The translations under genes were made by a program, and so were the position numbers. From positions 1 through 64,000 of the forward strand of contig JANYDM010000152.1 in NCBI GenBank assembly GCA_025363575.1: DNA of 64,000 bases, read 5' to 3'. The notes under the pieces are model-generated. The model was not told where the DNA came from. It did not search any database and was given only the letters and a program-made list of their open reading frames with translations. Below are positions 35,087-44,697 of this stretch, piece after piece. Every line of letters begins with the position of its first letter. Position 1 is the stretch's first letter. This DNA comes from Betaproteobacteria bacterium. Its GTDB lineage: Bacteria; Pseudomonadota; Gammaproteobacteria; Burkholderiales; SG8-41.

Positions 35087-35534
35087 CGCCGGCTCCTTGG
35101 CCACGTCCGTCCATGAATTTTTTCAACCATTGCGCGAACGGCGGTTGCGCGGACATCGGCGCCGGTGTGCTTTCGTCTTTCTCCACGCGCGGCATCTGAT
35201 GCAGGGCATTTACGCTGCCGGGCGCGACACCCAGCACGAGCCAGGTCGAGCCGACTTCCACTACAACGACCCTTTCGCGCTGGCCGACCGCGGCCCCCGC
35301 GATTACGCGCAAGACGCTCGAGCTGCCATACGTCCTCGGCGCCAGCCGTTTGAGCAGCCAGGCAGCACCCGCGATGACCGTGAGCACGAGCGCCATACCG
35401 AGCACTACGCTCAGCAATTGGCCGGTCACCGGCGTCGGCGCGGCAGTCGCTTGCTGCGCGTGCGCAAAACCGCTCCACGCGCTGGTCAAGGCACATGCGG
35501 CAACCCGCGCGGTTCTTGCAAGGCGCAGGCTCAT
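35076..35534 (-). CDS. fliO: Flagellar biosynthesis protein FliO
   Basis: A 152-residue protein with an N-terminal signal-like segment, one membrane helix ([20 protein letters not shown], about residues 41-60) and a cytoplasmic domain with the FliO pattern [20 protein letters not shown]. FliO helps assemble the FliP ring. Its start overlaps the fliN stop by 4 bp. Confidence 0.92.
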   Translation of the reverse strand: MSLRLARTARVAACALTSAWSGFAHAQQATAAPTPVTGQLLSVVLGMALVLTVIAGAAWLLKRLAPRTYGSSSVLRVIAGAAVGQRERVVVVEVGSTWLVLGVAPGSVNALHQMPRVEKDESTPAPMSAQPPFAQWLKKFMDGRGQGAGGEK

Positions 35535-35947
35535 CGCTTGAGCTTACGCAACCGCTCGGACGGCGTGATGATGTCGGTGAGGCGGATGCCGAACTTGTCG
35601 TTGACGACGACGACTTCGCCCTGCGCGATCAGGCAGCCGTTGACGAGCACGTCCATCGGCTCGCCGGCAAGACCGTCGAGCTCGACGACCGAGCCTTGCG
35701 CAAGTTGCAAGAGGTTCTTGATGGCGATCTTCGTGCGTCCCAGCTCGACGGTAAGCTGAACCGGGATGTCGAGAATCATATCGATGTCGTTGTGCGCGCC
35801 CGCGGCGGCGGCGCCACCGGCTGCCGAGAATTGCTCGAATATGGGCGCTGCAACCTGCGTGGCGCCGTCGGCAGGCGGCGCCTGTTCGGACATCGCGGCC
35901 GCCCAATCGTCGGCGGAAATTTGCGCGTCAGCTGCTGCTTCTGTCAT
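35531..35947 (-). CDS. fliN: Flagellar motor switch protein FliN
   Basis: A 138-residue switch protein. An acidic, Ala-rich N-terminus is followed by the SpoA/SURF1 domain with the standard block DIPVQLTVELGRTKIAIKNL and QGEVVVVNDKFGIRLTDI. It forms the lower C-ring. The start is ATG 35947 behind AGGAG; the frame is open upstream but overlaps fliM. Confidence 0.95.
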   Translation of the reverse strand: MTEAAADAQISADDWAAAMSEQAPPADGATQVAAPIFEQFSAAGGAAAAGAHNDIDMILDIPVQLTVELGRTKIAIKNLLQLAQGSVVELDGLAGEPMDVLVNGCLIAQGEVVVVNDKFGIRLTDIITPSERLRKLKR

Positions 35948-35969
35948 GGCGTTTCTCCTGTCTATCCTG

Positions 35970-36950
35970 TCAATTGTCCTGCCCGGCGTTCGAGAGCAAT
36001 TGCTCGACGCGCAGTGCATACTGGCCGTTGAAAATCCCGCATTTGCATTCCATTACCGGCACGCCGTCCACTTCCGCGACCATCGGCTGCGGAATATCGA
36101 GCGCGATGATGTCGCCGACCTGCATGCCTAGCAGCTGGTCGAACGTGAGCTCAATGTGGCCGAGATTGACGACCATCTCGACCTCGGCGGTCTGCACCTG
36201 CTTGGTGAGCAGGCGCACCCAGCGCTTGTCGGCCTCCATGTGCTCGCCCTGCAAACTGCTGTAAAGCAGGTCGCGGATGGGCTCCAGCATCGAGTACGGC
36301 AGGCAAATGTGAAACTCGCCGCCGGCCGCGCCGAACTCGATGTTGAACGTGGTGACAACGACGACTTCGTTGGGCGTCGCGATGTTCGCGAACTGCGTGT
36401 TCATTTCGGAACGCACGTATTCGAATTTCACGCCGTGCACCGAGGCCCACGATTTTTCGAGGTCGTCGAACACGATCTCGAGCATGCGCCGGATGATGCG
36501 CTGCTCGGTCGGCGTGAAGTCGCGGCCTTCGACGCGCGTGCGCATCTGGCCGGTGCCGCCGAACAGGTTGTCGACGACGAGGAACACGAGGTTGGGGTCG
36601 AAAATGAACAGCGCGGTGCCGCGCAACGGCTTGACGTGCACGAGATTCAAATTGGTCGGCACGACCAGGTTGCGGATGAATTCGCCGTACTTGACGACGC
36701 GCACCGGACCGACCGAAATCTCGGCGGTGCGCCGGACGAAGTTGAAAAGCCCGATGCGCAGCAGGCGCGCGAAGCGCTCGTTGATGAGTTCGAGCGTGGG
36801 CATGCGCCCGCGCACGATGCGCTCCTGCGTGGCGAGATTGTAGGGGCGCACGCCCGATGTGTCCGCCTCTGCCTTGGTTTCTTCGGGTTCGCCGCTCACG
36901 CCTTTCAGCAGCGCATCGACTTCTTCCTGCGATAAAAAATCCTTGCTCAT
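35970..36950 (-). CDS. fliM: Flagellar motor switch protein FliM
   Basis: A 326-residue switch protein. The N-terminal LSQEEVDALLKGV is the CheY-P-docking peptide, and the CheC-like middle domain (about 45-230) and the SpoA C-terminal domain follow. Family blocks RGRMPTLELINERFARLLR and GEFIRNLVVPTNLNLVHVKP are present. It connects FliG to FliN and receives the chemotaxis signal. ATG 36950 lies 7 bp after fliL. Confidence 0.95.
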   Translation of the reverse strand: MSKDFLSQEEVDALLKGVSGEPEETKAEADTSGVRPYNLATQERIVRGRMPTLELINERFARLLRIGLFNFVRRTAEISVGPVRVVKYGEFIRNLVVPTNLNLVHVKPLRGTALFIFDPNLVFLVVDNLFGGTGQMRTRVEGRDFTPTEQRIIRRMLEIVFDDLEKSWASVHGVKFEYVRSEMNTQFANIATPNEVVVVTTFNIEFGAAGGEFHICLPYSMLEPIRDLLYSSLQGEHMEADKRWVRLLTKQVQTAEVEMVVNLGHIELTFDQLLGMQVGDIIALDIPQPMVAEVDGVPVMECKCGIFNGQYALRVEQLLSNAGQDN

Positions 36951-36957
36951 CGCGGCA

Positions 36958-37674
36958 TCACTGCACGATGAACGACGTAAACAGCACGTTCTGCACCGGC
37001 AGCTTTGAGGCGGCAGCGGCCGCTTTGTCGCCGCCCGCAGGAGCGCCCTTGGCATCGGCATCGGCGCCTGCGCCTTCGGCAGGTTTGTCGGCTTCCGTTT
37101 CGCCCTCGGGTTTCGCGTCGCCATCCGCGGGTTTCGCATCCGCCGCGGTCGCTTTGGCATCGGCGACGACCACTGCCGGGGCGGCCGCTTTCTGCAGCGA
37201 CTCCATGGCCGCGGGCGCGACGATCAAATTGACCGATTTCAGAATGTCGAGCGCGAGCTTGCGCTTGCCGTCGAGCGTCAGCAGCGTGGAGGCTTTCTGG
37301 CCGGCGAGCAGCAGAAGAATCGCATCGCGCACTTCGGGCATGTGCAGCTTGACCGCGTCGACGGCCGGGGCGTCGGCTACTTTAAGGGTGAGCCCGACTT
37401 GCAGGTACTGCGGGTTCTCTTCGAGCTGCAGGTTGACGACAAAGTTGTCGAGCGGCAGGAACACCGGCGGCTTTTCAGGCTCGACTTTGGCTTCGTTCGA
37501 CGATTCGTCATGATGGCGGTGGAGCCACCAATACGCGCCGCCGCCGGCCGCGCCGACGATGCACAGCACGCCGATAATCAGCTTGAGATTGAGGCTCCGC
37601 TTTTTGGGTGCCGGCGCCGCTGCCTCCGCGTCTGCGTCGGGCTTGGCTTCTTTTTTAACCGCGCTTACCGCCAT
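36958..37674 (-). CDS. fliL: Flagellar basal body-associated protein FliL with a long low-complexity insertion
   Basis: A 238-residue inner-membrane protein with a single helix (LIIGVLCIVGAAGGGAYWWL, about residues 32-51) and a periplasmic stomatin-like domain (LDNFVVNLQLEENPQYLQVG). FliL supports stator function. The protein is about 70 residues longer than usual. An Ala/Asp/Lys/Gly-rich segment (about 160-228) sits between the last helix of the domain and the terminal strand NVLFTSFIVQ, which itself is well conserved. fliL is separated from fliK by 120 bp. Confidence 0.92.
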   Translation of the reverse strand: MAVSAVKKEAKPDADAEAAAPAPKKRSLNLKLIIGVLCIVGAAGGGAYWWLHRHHDESSNEAKVEPEKPPVFLPLDNFVVNLQLEENPQYLQVGLTLKVADAPAVDAVKLHMPEVRDAILLLLAGQKASTLLTLDGKRKLALDILKSVNLIVAPAAMESLQKAAAPAVVVADAKATAADAKPADGDAKPEGETEADKPAEGAGADADAKGAPAGGDKAAAAASKLPVQNVLFTSFIVQ

Positions 37675-37794
37675 GATGGTCCCTTGACCTGAATTTCCCA
37701 GTCCGTCTTGCGATTATGGCGGCCGCCCCATGCCCGCCATGGGCTGAAAAGACGGGGGATTTACGCCTTACTTGCGTCTTTGCGCGCGTCCGGC

Positions 37795-38859
37795 TCAGGC
37801 GAACAAATCGACCAGTCCGTTATGCTGCCGGGGCCGCATGGCCATGGTCTGCACGGCGGCGGGCGCACCATCGGCGTCGCGCGCGCTGCCGTTCGCGCGG
37901 TGCGGTTGCCCGTCCGGGTTGGCAAACGCCGAGCCGTCGCGCGGGCTGTCGGCCGTGACGCTGGCGTTGCCGAGCATGATGCCGCTCTCGGCCAGCACTT
38001 CCCGCAGCCGCGGGATCGCGGATTCGACCGCATCGCGCACGGCGCCATGCGGCGAAGTGAATACCGCCGTCGTCTGGTTGTCGCTGATCGTGAGCTTGAT
38101 GTCCAGCGGGCCCAGGTCCGGTGTATTGACGCGCAGCTCGGCGACGTGCTGTTTCTCGCTGACCATCCACACGACTTTCTGGCCGAGCTCGGTATTCCAC
38201 GCGGGCGAATTCACCGCCGCATCGAGTTGCAGTTGAACCGACGGCTGTGCGGCAGCGGGAGCAGCGGCCGGCGCTGCTTGCGGCAATGCAAACTGCGCCG
38301 GCAGCTGCGCGTTGATCTCGTGTGCGTTGCTTTCGCGGCCGGCAACGAAATCTTTTGTACGCAACGCCTCGCCGGAACTGGCGGAGAACTCAGCGCCGGT
38401 GTGCGGCGTTTTTGCTGGAACGCGGGCGCCGGCCGAATTTGCGTCGGCTGATTGCGCTTCAACGATTGCGCCGGGATCACTGCGCGGCGTGCGCGCCGTT
38501 GCCTGCAAGTCGCTGTCGTGCCCGCGGGCAGCATCGCCGCATGCGACCGGCGCTGTTGCCGTCGCTGGCGGCGGCAACGTTGCCAGTAAAGGTATGGCTG
38601 GCGCAGCAGGCGCGGTAAGCAACGCTGCGTCGGTTGCAGTATCTGTTTTGTCATCTGTAGTGGCAGCGTCGGCGCCAGCCGTGGTCTTCAATGGCACGCC
38701 AGGCAACTTGACGCTTTTCGCATGTCCGAGCGCCGCCTGAAAAGCAGCGACCCATGGCGGCACTTCGCTTTCGGCGGCGGCATCCGCCGCAGCCGAAGCA
38801 GTCGGCGCTTTGGCGGCGGCGGGCGGTGTAGCAGGCAAAATGGATTGCAAGGGGTTCAT
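37795..38859 (-). CDS. fliK: Flagellar hook-length control protein FliK (first copy)
   Basis: A 354-residue export-ruler protein. The first two thirds are Ala/Thr/Pro-rich and disordered; the C-terminal domain (about 215-320) carries LGQKVVWMVSEKQHVAELRV and NTPDLGPLDIKLTISDNQTT, the FliK switch core. It measures hook length and flips FlhB specificity. ATG 38859 is chosen because GGAG lies 7 nt upstream; ATG 38865 abuts it. It starts 3 bp before the end of fliJ. A second FliK-like protein is encoded at 46068-47093. Confidence 0.9.
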   Translation of the reverse strand: MNPLQSILPATPPAAAKAPTASAAADAAAESEVPPWVAAFQAALGHAKSVKLPGVPLKTTAGADAATTDDKTDTATDAALLTAPAAPAIPLLATLPPPATATAPVACGDAARGHDSDLQATARTPRSDPGAIVEAQSADANSAGARVPAKTPHTGAEFSASSGEALRTKDFVAGRESNAHEINAQLPAQFALPQAAPAAAPAAAQPSVQLQLDAAVNSPAWNTELGQKVVWMVSEKQHVAELRVNTPDLGPLDIKLTISDNQTTAVFTSPHGAVRDAVESAIPRLREVLAESGIMLGNASVTADSPRDGSAFANPDGQPHRANGSARDADGAPAAVQTMAMRPRQHNGLVDLFA

Positions 38860-38861
38860 GC

Positions 38862-39332
38862 TCATCTCCGGGTTTTGGCGGTCGACGCGTGGCCGTGCCG
38901 GGGCGGGCCCGCGCGGCTGGCGAAGTCGTCCTGCAATTTTTGCTCGCGGCCCGCCTCTTTGCGCCGGGCCGCGACGTCGAAACGTTGCGCTAGCGTGCCG
39001 AACGCCTTCGACTTGCGCTGCTCCAGCTGCCAGTCGTCGCGGCCGCGCTCCATGCGCTTGCGCGCGTCGACGACCTGCGCATGCTGCTGCAGGATCGCCT
39101 GTTCGAGGCGCTCGAGAAATTCGTGGAAGTTCCTGAGTCCGGCGCTGTCGAGTCCGCTGCCGGTCGCGCTGCGCAGGCGCTGCTGATAGTCCTCGCGGTA
39201 CGCAAAGAGCAGACGCAGTTTTTCTTCATGCTCCTGCAGCTGCCGGTTCAGCGCGCCCAGGCTGGCGGCGGCGGAAGTCGCCTTGACCTCGGCGATCTCG
39301 AGCAATTGCTTGAGGGCAAATTGTTGCGGCAT
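38862..39332 (-). CDS. fliJ: Flagellar export protein FliJ
   Basis: A 156-residue, highly charged protein that is predicted to form an antiparallel coiled coil along most of its length. FALKQLLEIAEVKATSAAAS is the FliJ-type N-terminus. It links the FliI hexamer to FlhA. I prefer ATG 39332 behind GGAAGA; ATG 39350 has no site. The C-terminus (about 25 residues, Arg/Gly/Ser-rich) is probably disordered. Confidence 0.9.
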   Translation of the reverse strand: MPQQFALKQLLEIAEVKATSAAASLGALNRQLQEHEEKLRLLFAYREDYQQRLRSATGSGLDSAGLRNFHEFLERLEQAILQQHAQVVDARKRMERGRDDWQLEQRKSKAFGTLAQRFDVAARRKEAGREQKLQDDFASRAGPPRHGHASTAKTRR

Positions 39333-39365
39333 GTTTTTCTTCCGGTTCATGGAGGTTCAGTCTGT

Positions 39366-40775
39366 TTATGCGGCCGCGGGCAGCGTGGTGACGCCGCGCA
39401 GGCCGGCGACGCTGTCGGCATAGCCGGCGCGCTCGGTCATGTTCTGCTGCAGAAATGCTTCCATGCGCGGATAGAGGGCGAGCGCCTGGTCGAGCACGGG
39501 GTCGCTGCCCGCGGCATAGGCGCCGACGCTGACGAGGTCGCGGTTGCGCTGATAGCGCGAGTAGAGCGCCTTGAAGCGGCGCACGTGCTCGAACTGCGGC
39601 TGGTCGATCAGGCTCGTCAATGCGCGGCTGATCGAAGCTTCGATGTCGATGGCGGGATAGTGGCCCTGGTCGGCAAGCGCGCGCGTGAGCACGATGTGGC
39701 CGTCGAGAATCGCGCGCGCGCTGTCGGCGATCGGGTCCTGCTGGTCGTCGCCCTCGGCGAGCACGGTATAGAAAGCGGTAATCGAGCCGCCGCCCGGGCC
39801 GGCGTTGCCGGCGCGCTCGACCAGCTGCGGCATTTTCGCAAACACCGACGGCGGATAGCCTCTGGTCACGGGCGGCTCGCCGATCGCGAGCGCGATTTCG
39901 CGCTGCGCCATCGCGAAGCGCGTGAGCGAATCCATGATGAGGAGCACGTGCCGGCCCTGATCGCGGAAGTATTCGGCAATTGCCGTCGCGTAAGCCGCAC
40001 CCTGCAAGCGCATCAGCGGGCTCGTGTCGGCGGGCGCCGCCACGACGACAGAGCGCGCGAGCCCTTCGGCGCCGAGAATGTTCTCGATGAATTCCTTGAC
40101 CTCGCGGCCGCGTTCGCCGATGAGGCCGACGACGATCACGTCCGCGCTGGTGAAGCGGGCCATCATGCCGAGCAGCACGCTCTTGCCGATGCCGCTGCCG
40201 GCGAAGAGCCCCATGCGCTGGCCGCGGCCGACGGTGAGCAGCCCGTTGATCGCGCGCACGCCGACGTCGAGCACGTCAGTGATGGGCGCGCGCTCGAGCG
40301 GATTCAGCGGCCGGTTGTGCAGCGACACGCTGCGTTCGCAGTTGAGCGGCCCCAATTGGTCGAGCGGCACGCCGGCGCTGTCGAGCACGCGGCCGAGCAG
40401 CGCTTCGCCCACCGGCACGTGCTTCGCCTGGTCGGCGGCGCGGCGACGCGGGCGCGGACGCGCTGCAAGCACCGGCTGCTCCTGCGCGGCTTCGAGCGGC
40501 GTGACCAGCGCGCCGGGCGTCAAGCCGTAAACATCGTTGATCGGCATCAGGAACAGGCGGTCTTCGGAGAAGCCGACGACTTCCGCCTCGACGCAGTTGC
40601 CGTTGGGCAGCGATACGCGGCAGCAGCTGCCGACAGCAAGCTTCAGCCCGGACGCTTCGAGCACCAGGCCCGCGACCCGCGTCAGCTTGCCGCTTACCGC
40701 GAGCGTGTCGGTGGCGGCGATGAGCTCGCGGCAGTCGTGCAGAAAGCCGGGCACGTTGAGCGTTGCGGTTTGCAT
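39366..40775 (-). CDS. fliI: Flagellum-specific ATPase FliI
   Basis: A 469-residue F1-beta-like ATPase. The Walker A motif GSGIGKS is at residues 193-199, with [29 protein letters not shown] (Walker B) and [17 protein letters not shown] downstream. It powers delivery of export substrates. The 22-bp gap after fliH has no strong ribosome site, so re-initiation from fliH is likely. The longer upstream frame is a shadow. Confidence 0.95.
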   Translation of the reverse strand: MQTATLNVPGFLHDCRELIAATDTLAVSGKLTRVAGLVLEASGLKLAVGSCCRVSLPNGNCVEAEVVGFSEDRLFLMPINDVYGLTPGALVTPLEAAQEQPVLAARPRPRRRAADQAKHVPVGEALLGRVLDSAGVPLDQLGPLNCERSVSLHNRPLNPLERAPITDVLDVGVRAINGLLTVGRGQRMGLFAGSGIGKSVLLGMMARFTSADVIVVGLIGERGREVKEFIENILGAEGLARSVVVAAPADTSPLMRLQGAAYATAIAEYFRDQGRHVLLIMDSLTRFAMAQREIALAIGEPPVTRGYPPSVFAKMPQLVERAGNAGPGGGSITAFYTVLAEGDDQQDPIADSARAILDGHIVLTRALADQGHYPAIDIEASISRALTSLIDQPQFEHVRRFKALYSRYQRNRDLVSVGAYAAGSDPVLDQALALYPRMEAFLQQNMTERAGYADSVAGLRGVTTLPAAA

Positions 40776-40797
40776 ATTGTGAGAGGCTGTCGTCGCT

Positions 40798-41421
40798 TTA
40801 CTCGACGAGCCAGTCGCCGTGCTGGCCGAGCGCCGCGGCCAGGCGGCACCAGCGCGTTTCCACCGTGGCGTCGATCTGGGTGGCGGCGGTTTGCAGCATC
40901 GCGCCGCCGCGCGCGAGCTTCGCATCTTCGACGATACGCCAGCCTGCGGTGGTGAGCTCATCGCCGAGCTGCGCGCGCACGAGCGCGGCATCGGCGGGAT
41001 TGAGCGCGATGGTCGCCGACTGCGGCTGCACCGCGCGCGTCAGCGCATCATGGATGAGCGCGACGATGATCTCGGGTTTTACGGTCAGCGCCTGGCGCAC
41101 CATCTGGCGCGCGATTTCGAGCGACAGCTCGAGCACGTCCTGCGCGATGCGCTGGTTGACTTCGTGTCCCTGTTGCTCGACGGCCAAGAGCAGCGCTTTC
41201 AGCTGCAGCGCCTCCGCGGCCGATTTCTGCGCGCCTTCGCGCAGGCCGTCGGCGCGACCGGCGTCGTACGCATGCTGATGGATGTGGCGGACTTTTTCCG
41301 CATCGATTTCCGCGGTGTTGGCGGCGACCGGCTTGCTGCCGGCGGGTGCATCGAACGCGTGCAGCTCCCAGCGCTGGTACGCGGAGAGCTTTTCCTTCGA
41401 AATGACGGGGCTGTTAGACAT
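40798..41421 (-). CDS. fliH: Flagellar assembly protein FliH
   Basis: A 207-residue negative regulator of FliI. Its N-terminal segment ([20 protein letters not shown]) contains the Trp region that anchors FliH to FliN/FlhA. The middle is a coiled coil ([20 protein letters not shown]) and the C-terminal part matches the FliH/HrpE family. It overlaps the fliG stop by 8 bp. Confidence 0.92.
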   Translation of the reverse strand: MSNSPVISKEKLSAYQRWELHAFDAPAGSKPVAANTAEIDAEKVRHIHQHAYDAGRADGLREGAQKSAAEALQLKALLLAVEQQGHEVNQRIAQDVLELSLEIARQMVRQALTVKPEIIVALIHDALTRAVQPQSATIALNPADAALVRAQLGDELTTAGWRIVEDAKLARGGAMLQTAATQIDATVETRWCRLAAALGQHGDWLVE

Positions 41422-42409
41422 AGCCTTCGTCGCCCGAGCCGCCGATCACAATCTGGCCTTCGTCCGCCAGCTTGCGCACGACCTTGAGGATTTCCTTCTG
41501 CTGCCCTTCGACTTCCGACACGCGCACCATGCCTTTGGCTTCGAGGTCTTCTCTGAGCATTTCGCCCGCGCGCTGCGACATGTTGCCGAAGATTTTTTCG
41601 CGCAGCGCTTCCGACGAGCCCTTGAGCGCCAGGATCAGCGATTCGGACTGGACTTCCTTCAGCAGCATCTGGATCGCGCGGTCGTCGAGGCCGAGCAGGT
41701 TTTCCCACACGAACATCTCGTCGACGATCTTCTGCGCGAGGTCGGCGTCGAATTCCTTGATGCTGTCGACGACTGAGGCTTCCTGCGTGCCCGCCATGAA
41801 GTTGAGGATTTCCGCCGCGGTGCGCACGCCGCCCAGCGCGGCGCTTTTGATGTTCTTGCTGCCGGCAAGCAGGCTCGTCAGGACGTCGTTGAGCTCCTGC
41901 AGGGCGGCGGGCTGAATGCCGTCAAGCGTGGCGATGCGCAGCAGCACGTCGTTGCGCGTGCGCTCCGTCATCAGGGCCAGTATTTCGGACGCCTGGTCGC
42001 GCTCGAGATGGACGAGGATGGTGGCGATGATCTGCGGATGCTCATTCTTGATGAGCTCGGCGACCGCGCCCGAGCCCATCCACTTGAGGCCTTCGATGCC
42101 GCTCGTATCCCCGCCCTGCAGGATACGGTCGATCAGCGCCGCCGACTTGTCGTCGCCGAGCGCTTTTTTCAGCACGTTGCGGATGTACTCGTTGGACGCG
42201 ACGCCCATGGTGCTGCGGCCTTCCGCTTCCTTGCAGAATTGGCCGACGACGTTCTTGATCTCGTCGCGGCTGACGGATTTGAGGTTCGCCATGGCCGCGC
42301 CTATCTTCTGCACTTCGCGCGGGCCGAGATACTTGAAGACTTCCGCCGCCTCGTCTTCGCCGAGCGACATCATGAGGATCGCGCTCCGGGTAATTCCTTC
42401 AGCTGCCAT
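41414..42409 (-). CDS. fliG: Flagellar motor switch protein FliG
   Basis: A 331-residue torque protein with the three armadillo-like domains. The EHPQ motif (KNEHPQIIATILVHL) lies in the middle domain. The C-terminal charged torque helix (LDDRAIQMLLKEVQSESLIL, then ALREKIFGNMSQRAGEML) is intact. FliG interacts with FliF, FliM and the stator. Its start overlaps the fliF end by 11 bp. Confidence 0.95.
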   Translation of the reverse strand: MAAEGITRSAILMMSLGEDEAAEVFKYLGPREVQKIGAAMANLKSVSRDEIKNVVGQFCKEAEGRSTMGVASNEYIRNVLKKALGDDKSAALIDRILQGGDTSGIEGLKWMGSGAVAELIKNEHPQIIATILVHLERDQASEILALMTERTRNDVLLRIATLDGIQPAALQELNDVLTSLLAGSKNIKSAALGGVRTAAEILNFMAGTQEASVVDSIKEFDADLAQKIVDEMFVWENLLGLDDRAIQMLLKEVQSESLILALKGSSEALREKIFGNMSQRAGEMLREDLEAKGMVRVSEVEGQQKEILKVVRKLADEGQIVIGGSGDEGYV

Positions 42410-44000
42410 TGCCGCCCACCCATTCCTTGACTACGTTGGCGACGATTTTCGGATCGCCGCGGGCGATCTGCTTCGCCTGATCGACGCTTTGCTCGTAGCT
42501 GCCGAGCTGCGCCTGCTGCGGGTTCGACATGCCGGGCTCATGCGACAACGCGGGTGCGGGCGGCGGCGTGCTTAGCGTTTTTAACAGCGGGCGCAGCACG
42601 CGCAGCACGACGAACAGCAGCACCACGGCGATCAGCAGGTTTTTGCCGATCATCTTCGCGAGCTCGATGGTGTCGGGCTGCTTCCACAGCGGCACTTCGG
42701 CAATCTTCTCGACGTCAGGCACGTTGAACGCGCTGTTGATCACGCTGACCGTATCGCCGCGCTCCTTGTCGTAGCCCATCACTTCCTTGACCAGGCTCGT
42801 GAGCTTGGCGATCTCTTCTTCCTTCAGCGGTATGTTGCTCGTCTTGCCGTCTTTGCCGACCTGGCGGCGATGATTGACGACCACGGCGACGGTAAGCCGC
42901 TTGATGCGGCCGACTTCCTGCCGCGTGTGGCGTATCGTCTTGTCGACTTCGTAATTGATGGTGGCGTCTTTGCGCGTGCTGGCCGCGGCGGTTGCCGTCG
43001 GCGCGGCCGCGGCGGGCGCTGCAATCGGCGCGGTGGCCGGCGCGGGCGGCTGGTTCGACAATGCGCCCGGCACGCCGCCGGCCGCGGTGCCCGTGCCGTT
43101 GTTCGTCTGCGCCTCAGAGGTCTGCTGGCTGCGGATCGCCTGCGGGTTCGGTTTGTAGATTTCTTCGGCGTTTTCGGCCTCCGAGAAATCCAGATCGGCG
43201 CTGACCTGGGCACGCACATTGTTGGGGCCGGTGAGCGGCGCGAGTATCGCTTCGATGCGCGAGTTGTAGCTGCGCTCGATTTCCTGGCGGTACTTGAGCT
43301 GCGTCGGATCGATCGCGGCGCGGCCGGTGCCGGACTCGTCGGCGCTCAGCAGGTTGCCGTTCTGGTCGACGATGGAGACGCTCTTGGCCTGCAAGTCGGG
43401 CACGCTGTTAGAGACGAGATGGACAACCGCGCTGACCTGCGTCGCGTCGAGCGTGCGGCCCGTGTAGAGATTCAATATCACCGACGCGCTCGGCTTGGGC
43501 TGCTCGCGCAAAAATGCAGATGCCTTGGTCAGCGCGAGGTGCACACGCGCGTTCTGCACCGCCGACAATGACTGGATCGAGCGCGCCAGCTCGCCTTCGA
43601 GCGCGCGCTGGTAGTTGATCTGCTCGGCAAACTGGCTGACGCCGAATTTCTGGCTTTCCATCAGCTCGAAGCCGACGAGGCCGCCTTTGGGCAGTCCTTG
43701 CGATGCCAGGCGCAGGCGCATTTCGTGGATCTGCCCGGCGGGAATCATCAGCGCGCCGCCGTCGGCGAATTTATAAGGCACGTTCATCGTTTGTAAAGCG
43801 GCGATCACCGTGCCGCCGTCGCGGTCGGACAGGCTGCCGTAGAGCACGCGGTAGTCCGGCGTCTGGCTCCACAGGTAACCGGCGACGAGCACCGCGATCA
43901 TCGAGGCGACCGTCAGCATCAGGGCGATATGCCGCGAACCCGGCAGCGGGAAACCGCGCGGCGCCTGCGCTGCCAGCGATTGTCCGGACAATTCCGCCAT
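42399..44000 (-). CDS. fliF: Flagellar MS-ring protein FliF
   Basis: A 533-residue protein with two membrane helices (about residues 25-45 and 435-455) around a large periplasmic ring-building region (GALMIPAGQIHEMRLRLASQ, GLPKGGLVGFELMESQKFGV). The cytoplasmic tail that binds FliG follows. It is the first gene of the leftward fliF-fliR run. A Pro/Ala/Thr-rich loop (about 295-345) interrupts the last ring domain, as is common. ATG 44000 is preceded by AGGAGC. Confidence 0.95.
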   Translation of the reverse strand: MAELSGQSLAAQAPRGFPLPGSRHIALMLTVASMIAVLVAGYLWSQTPDYRVLYGSLSDRDGGTVIAALQTMNVPYKFADGGALMIPAGQIHEMRLRLASQGLPKGGLVGFELMESQKFGVSQFAEQINYQRALEGELARSIQSLSAVQNARVHLALTKASAFLREQPKPSASVILNLYTGRTLDATQVSAVVHLVSNSVPDLQAKSVSIVDQNGNLLSADESGTGRAAIDPTQLKYRQEIERSYNSRIEAILAPLTGPNNVRAQVSADLDFSEAENAEEIYKPNPQAIRSQQTSEAQTNNGTGTAAGGVPGALSNQPPAPATAPIAAPAAAAPTATAAASTRKDATINYEVDKTIRHTRQEVGRIKRLTVAVVVNHRRQVGKDGKTSNIPLKEEEIAKLTSLVKEVMGYDKERGDTVSVINSAFNVPDVEKIAEVPLWKQPDTIELAKMIGKNLLIAVVLLFVVLRVLRPLLKTLSTPPPAPALSHEPGMSNPQQAQLGSYEQSVDQAKQIARGDPKIVANVVKEWVGGNGS

Positions 44001-44220
44001 TGCGAGCTCCTGAATGTGCGTTAGGTGAAGCGCGGGGCACCCGGTAACCGCCCGGCTGCCCCGCAGGTTGATTCATTGACGTCAGGAATTATGAAAGAGC
44101 GGACGCTTTGTTAAGCGCCAAATAGCGCCGCCTTTAGGCGCTTTATTGCGCGCTGGGCGCCGGCCGCTCGCTGATAACCTCTCTGTGCGTCAAAAAGGAT
44201 CCATTTCCAGAGGTGATGCG

Positions 44221-44547
44221 ATGCAAAGCACAGCACTCGACCAGATTCTCGGCCAGTTGCGCACCGCTGCGGCGCTCGCGTCCGGCACGGGTGTTCAGGC
44301 GCCGACGGATGCAGGCAACAAGGCCGGCGATTTTGCGTCTGTTCTCAAAGCGTCGCTCGACCAGGCTAACGGTATGCAGCAGCAGGCGGCCAAAATGGCG
44401 CGCGATTTCGAGCTGGGCGCGGGCGATGCGAGCCTGCCCGACGTCATGGTTTCGATCCAGAAGGCCAACATATCCTTCCAGCAGGTCGTGCAGGTCAGGA
44501 ACCGACTGGTGTCCGCGTATCACGACATCATGAACATGCAGGTGTAG
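44221..44547 (+). CDS. fliE: Flagellar hook-basal body adaptor FliE
   Basis: A 108-residue protein that joins the MS ring to the rod. The C-terminal two thirds (FASVLKASLDQANGMQQQAA, then DASLPDVMVSIQKANISFQQ) match FliE well. It is transcribed rightward, divergent from fliF across 220 bp, and has its own terminator immediately downstream. ATG 44221 is preceded by AGAGGTG. Confidence 0.94.
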   Translation: MQSTALDQILGQLRTAAALASGTGVQAPTDAGNKAGDFASVLKASLDQANGMQQQAAKMARDFELGAGDASLPDVMVSIQKANISFQQVVQVRNRLVSAYHDIMNMQV

Positions 44548-44552
44548 TGGTT

Positions 44553-44580
44553 TCAGCCCTGCGGGGCTGATTTCTTTTTT
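44553..44580 (+). terminator. Rho-independent terminator of fliE
   Basis: TCAGCCC, a TGCG loop and GGGCTGA are followed by TTTCTTTTTT. It starts 6 bp after the fliE stop. Confidence 0.88.
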
Positions 44581-44592
44581 CTCGAACCTGTC

Positions 44593-44697
44593 ATTCCCGC
44601 GCGGGCGGGAATCCAGGGTCGCCGGTGGCAGACCGGCAGCTGATTACTTTCTCTTGCGTCGCCAAGAGAAAAGTAACCAAAGAGAAGGCGACCCTGG
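44593..44697. repeat. dRS3-like element with nested inverted repeats
   Basis: Bases 44593-44612 fit ATTCCC-N8-GGGAAT, the dRS3 repeat pattern known from Neisseria. Directly behind, CCAGGGTCGCC (44613-44623) pairs perfectly with GGCGACCCTGG (44687-44697). Inside lies an imperfect inverted pair, TTACTTTCTCTTG (44644-44656) and CAAGAGAAAAGTAA (44663-44676). This layered block looks like a dispersed non-coding repeat of the kind scattered through many beta- and gammaproteobacterial genomes. Only one copy is in the window. Confidence 0.7.

Noticed and set aside
39081..40955. Leftover 624-codon rightward frame opposite fliJ/fliI
   Set aside because: Composition is that of antisense high-GC DNA; no signal, domain or ribosome site.
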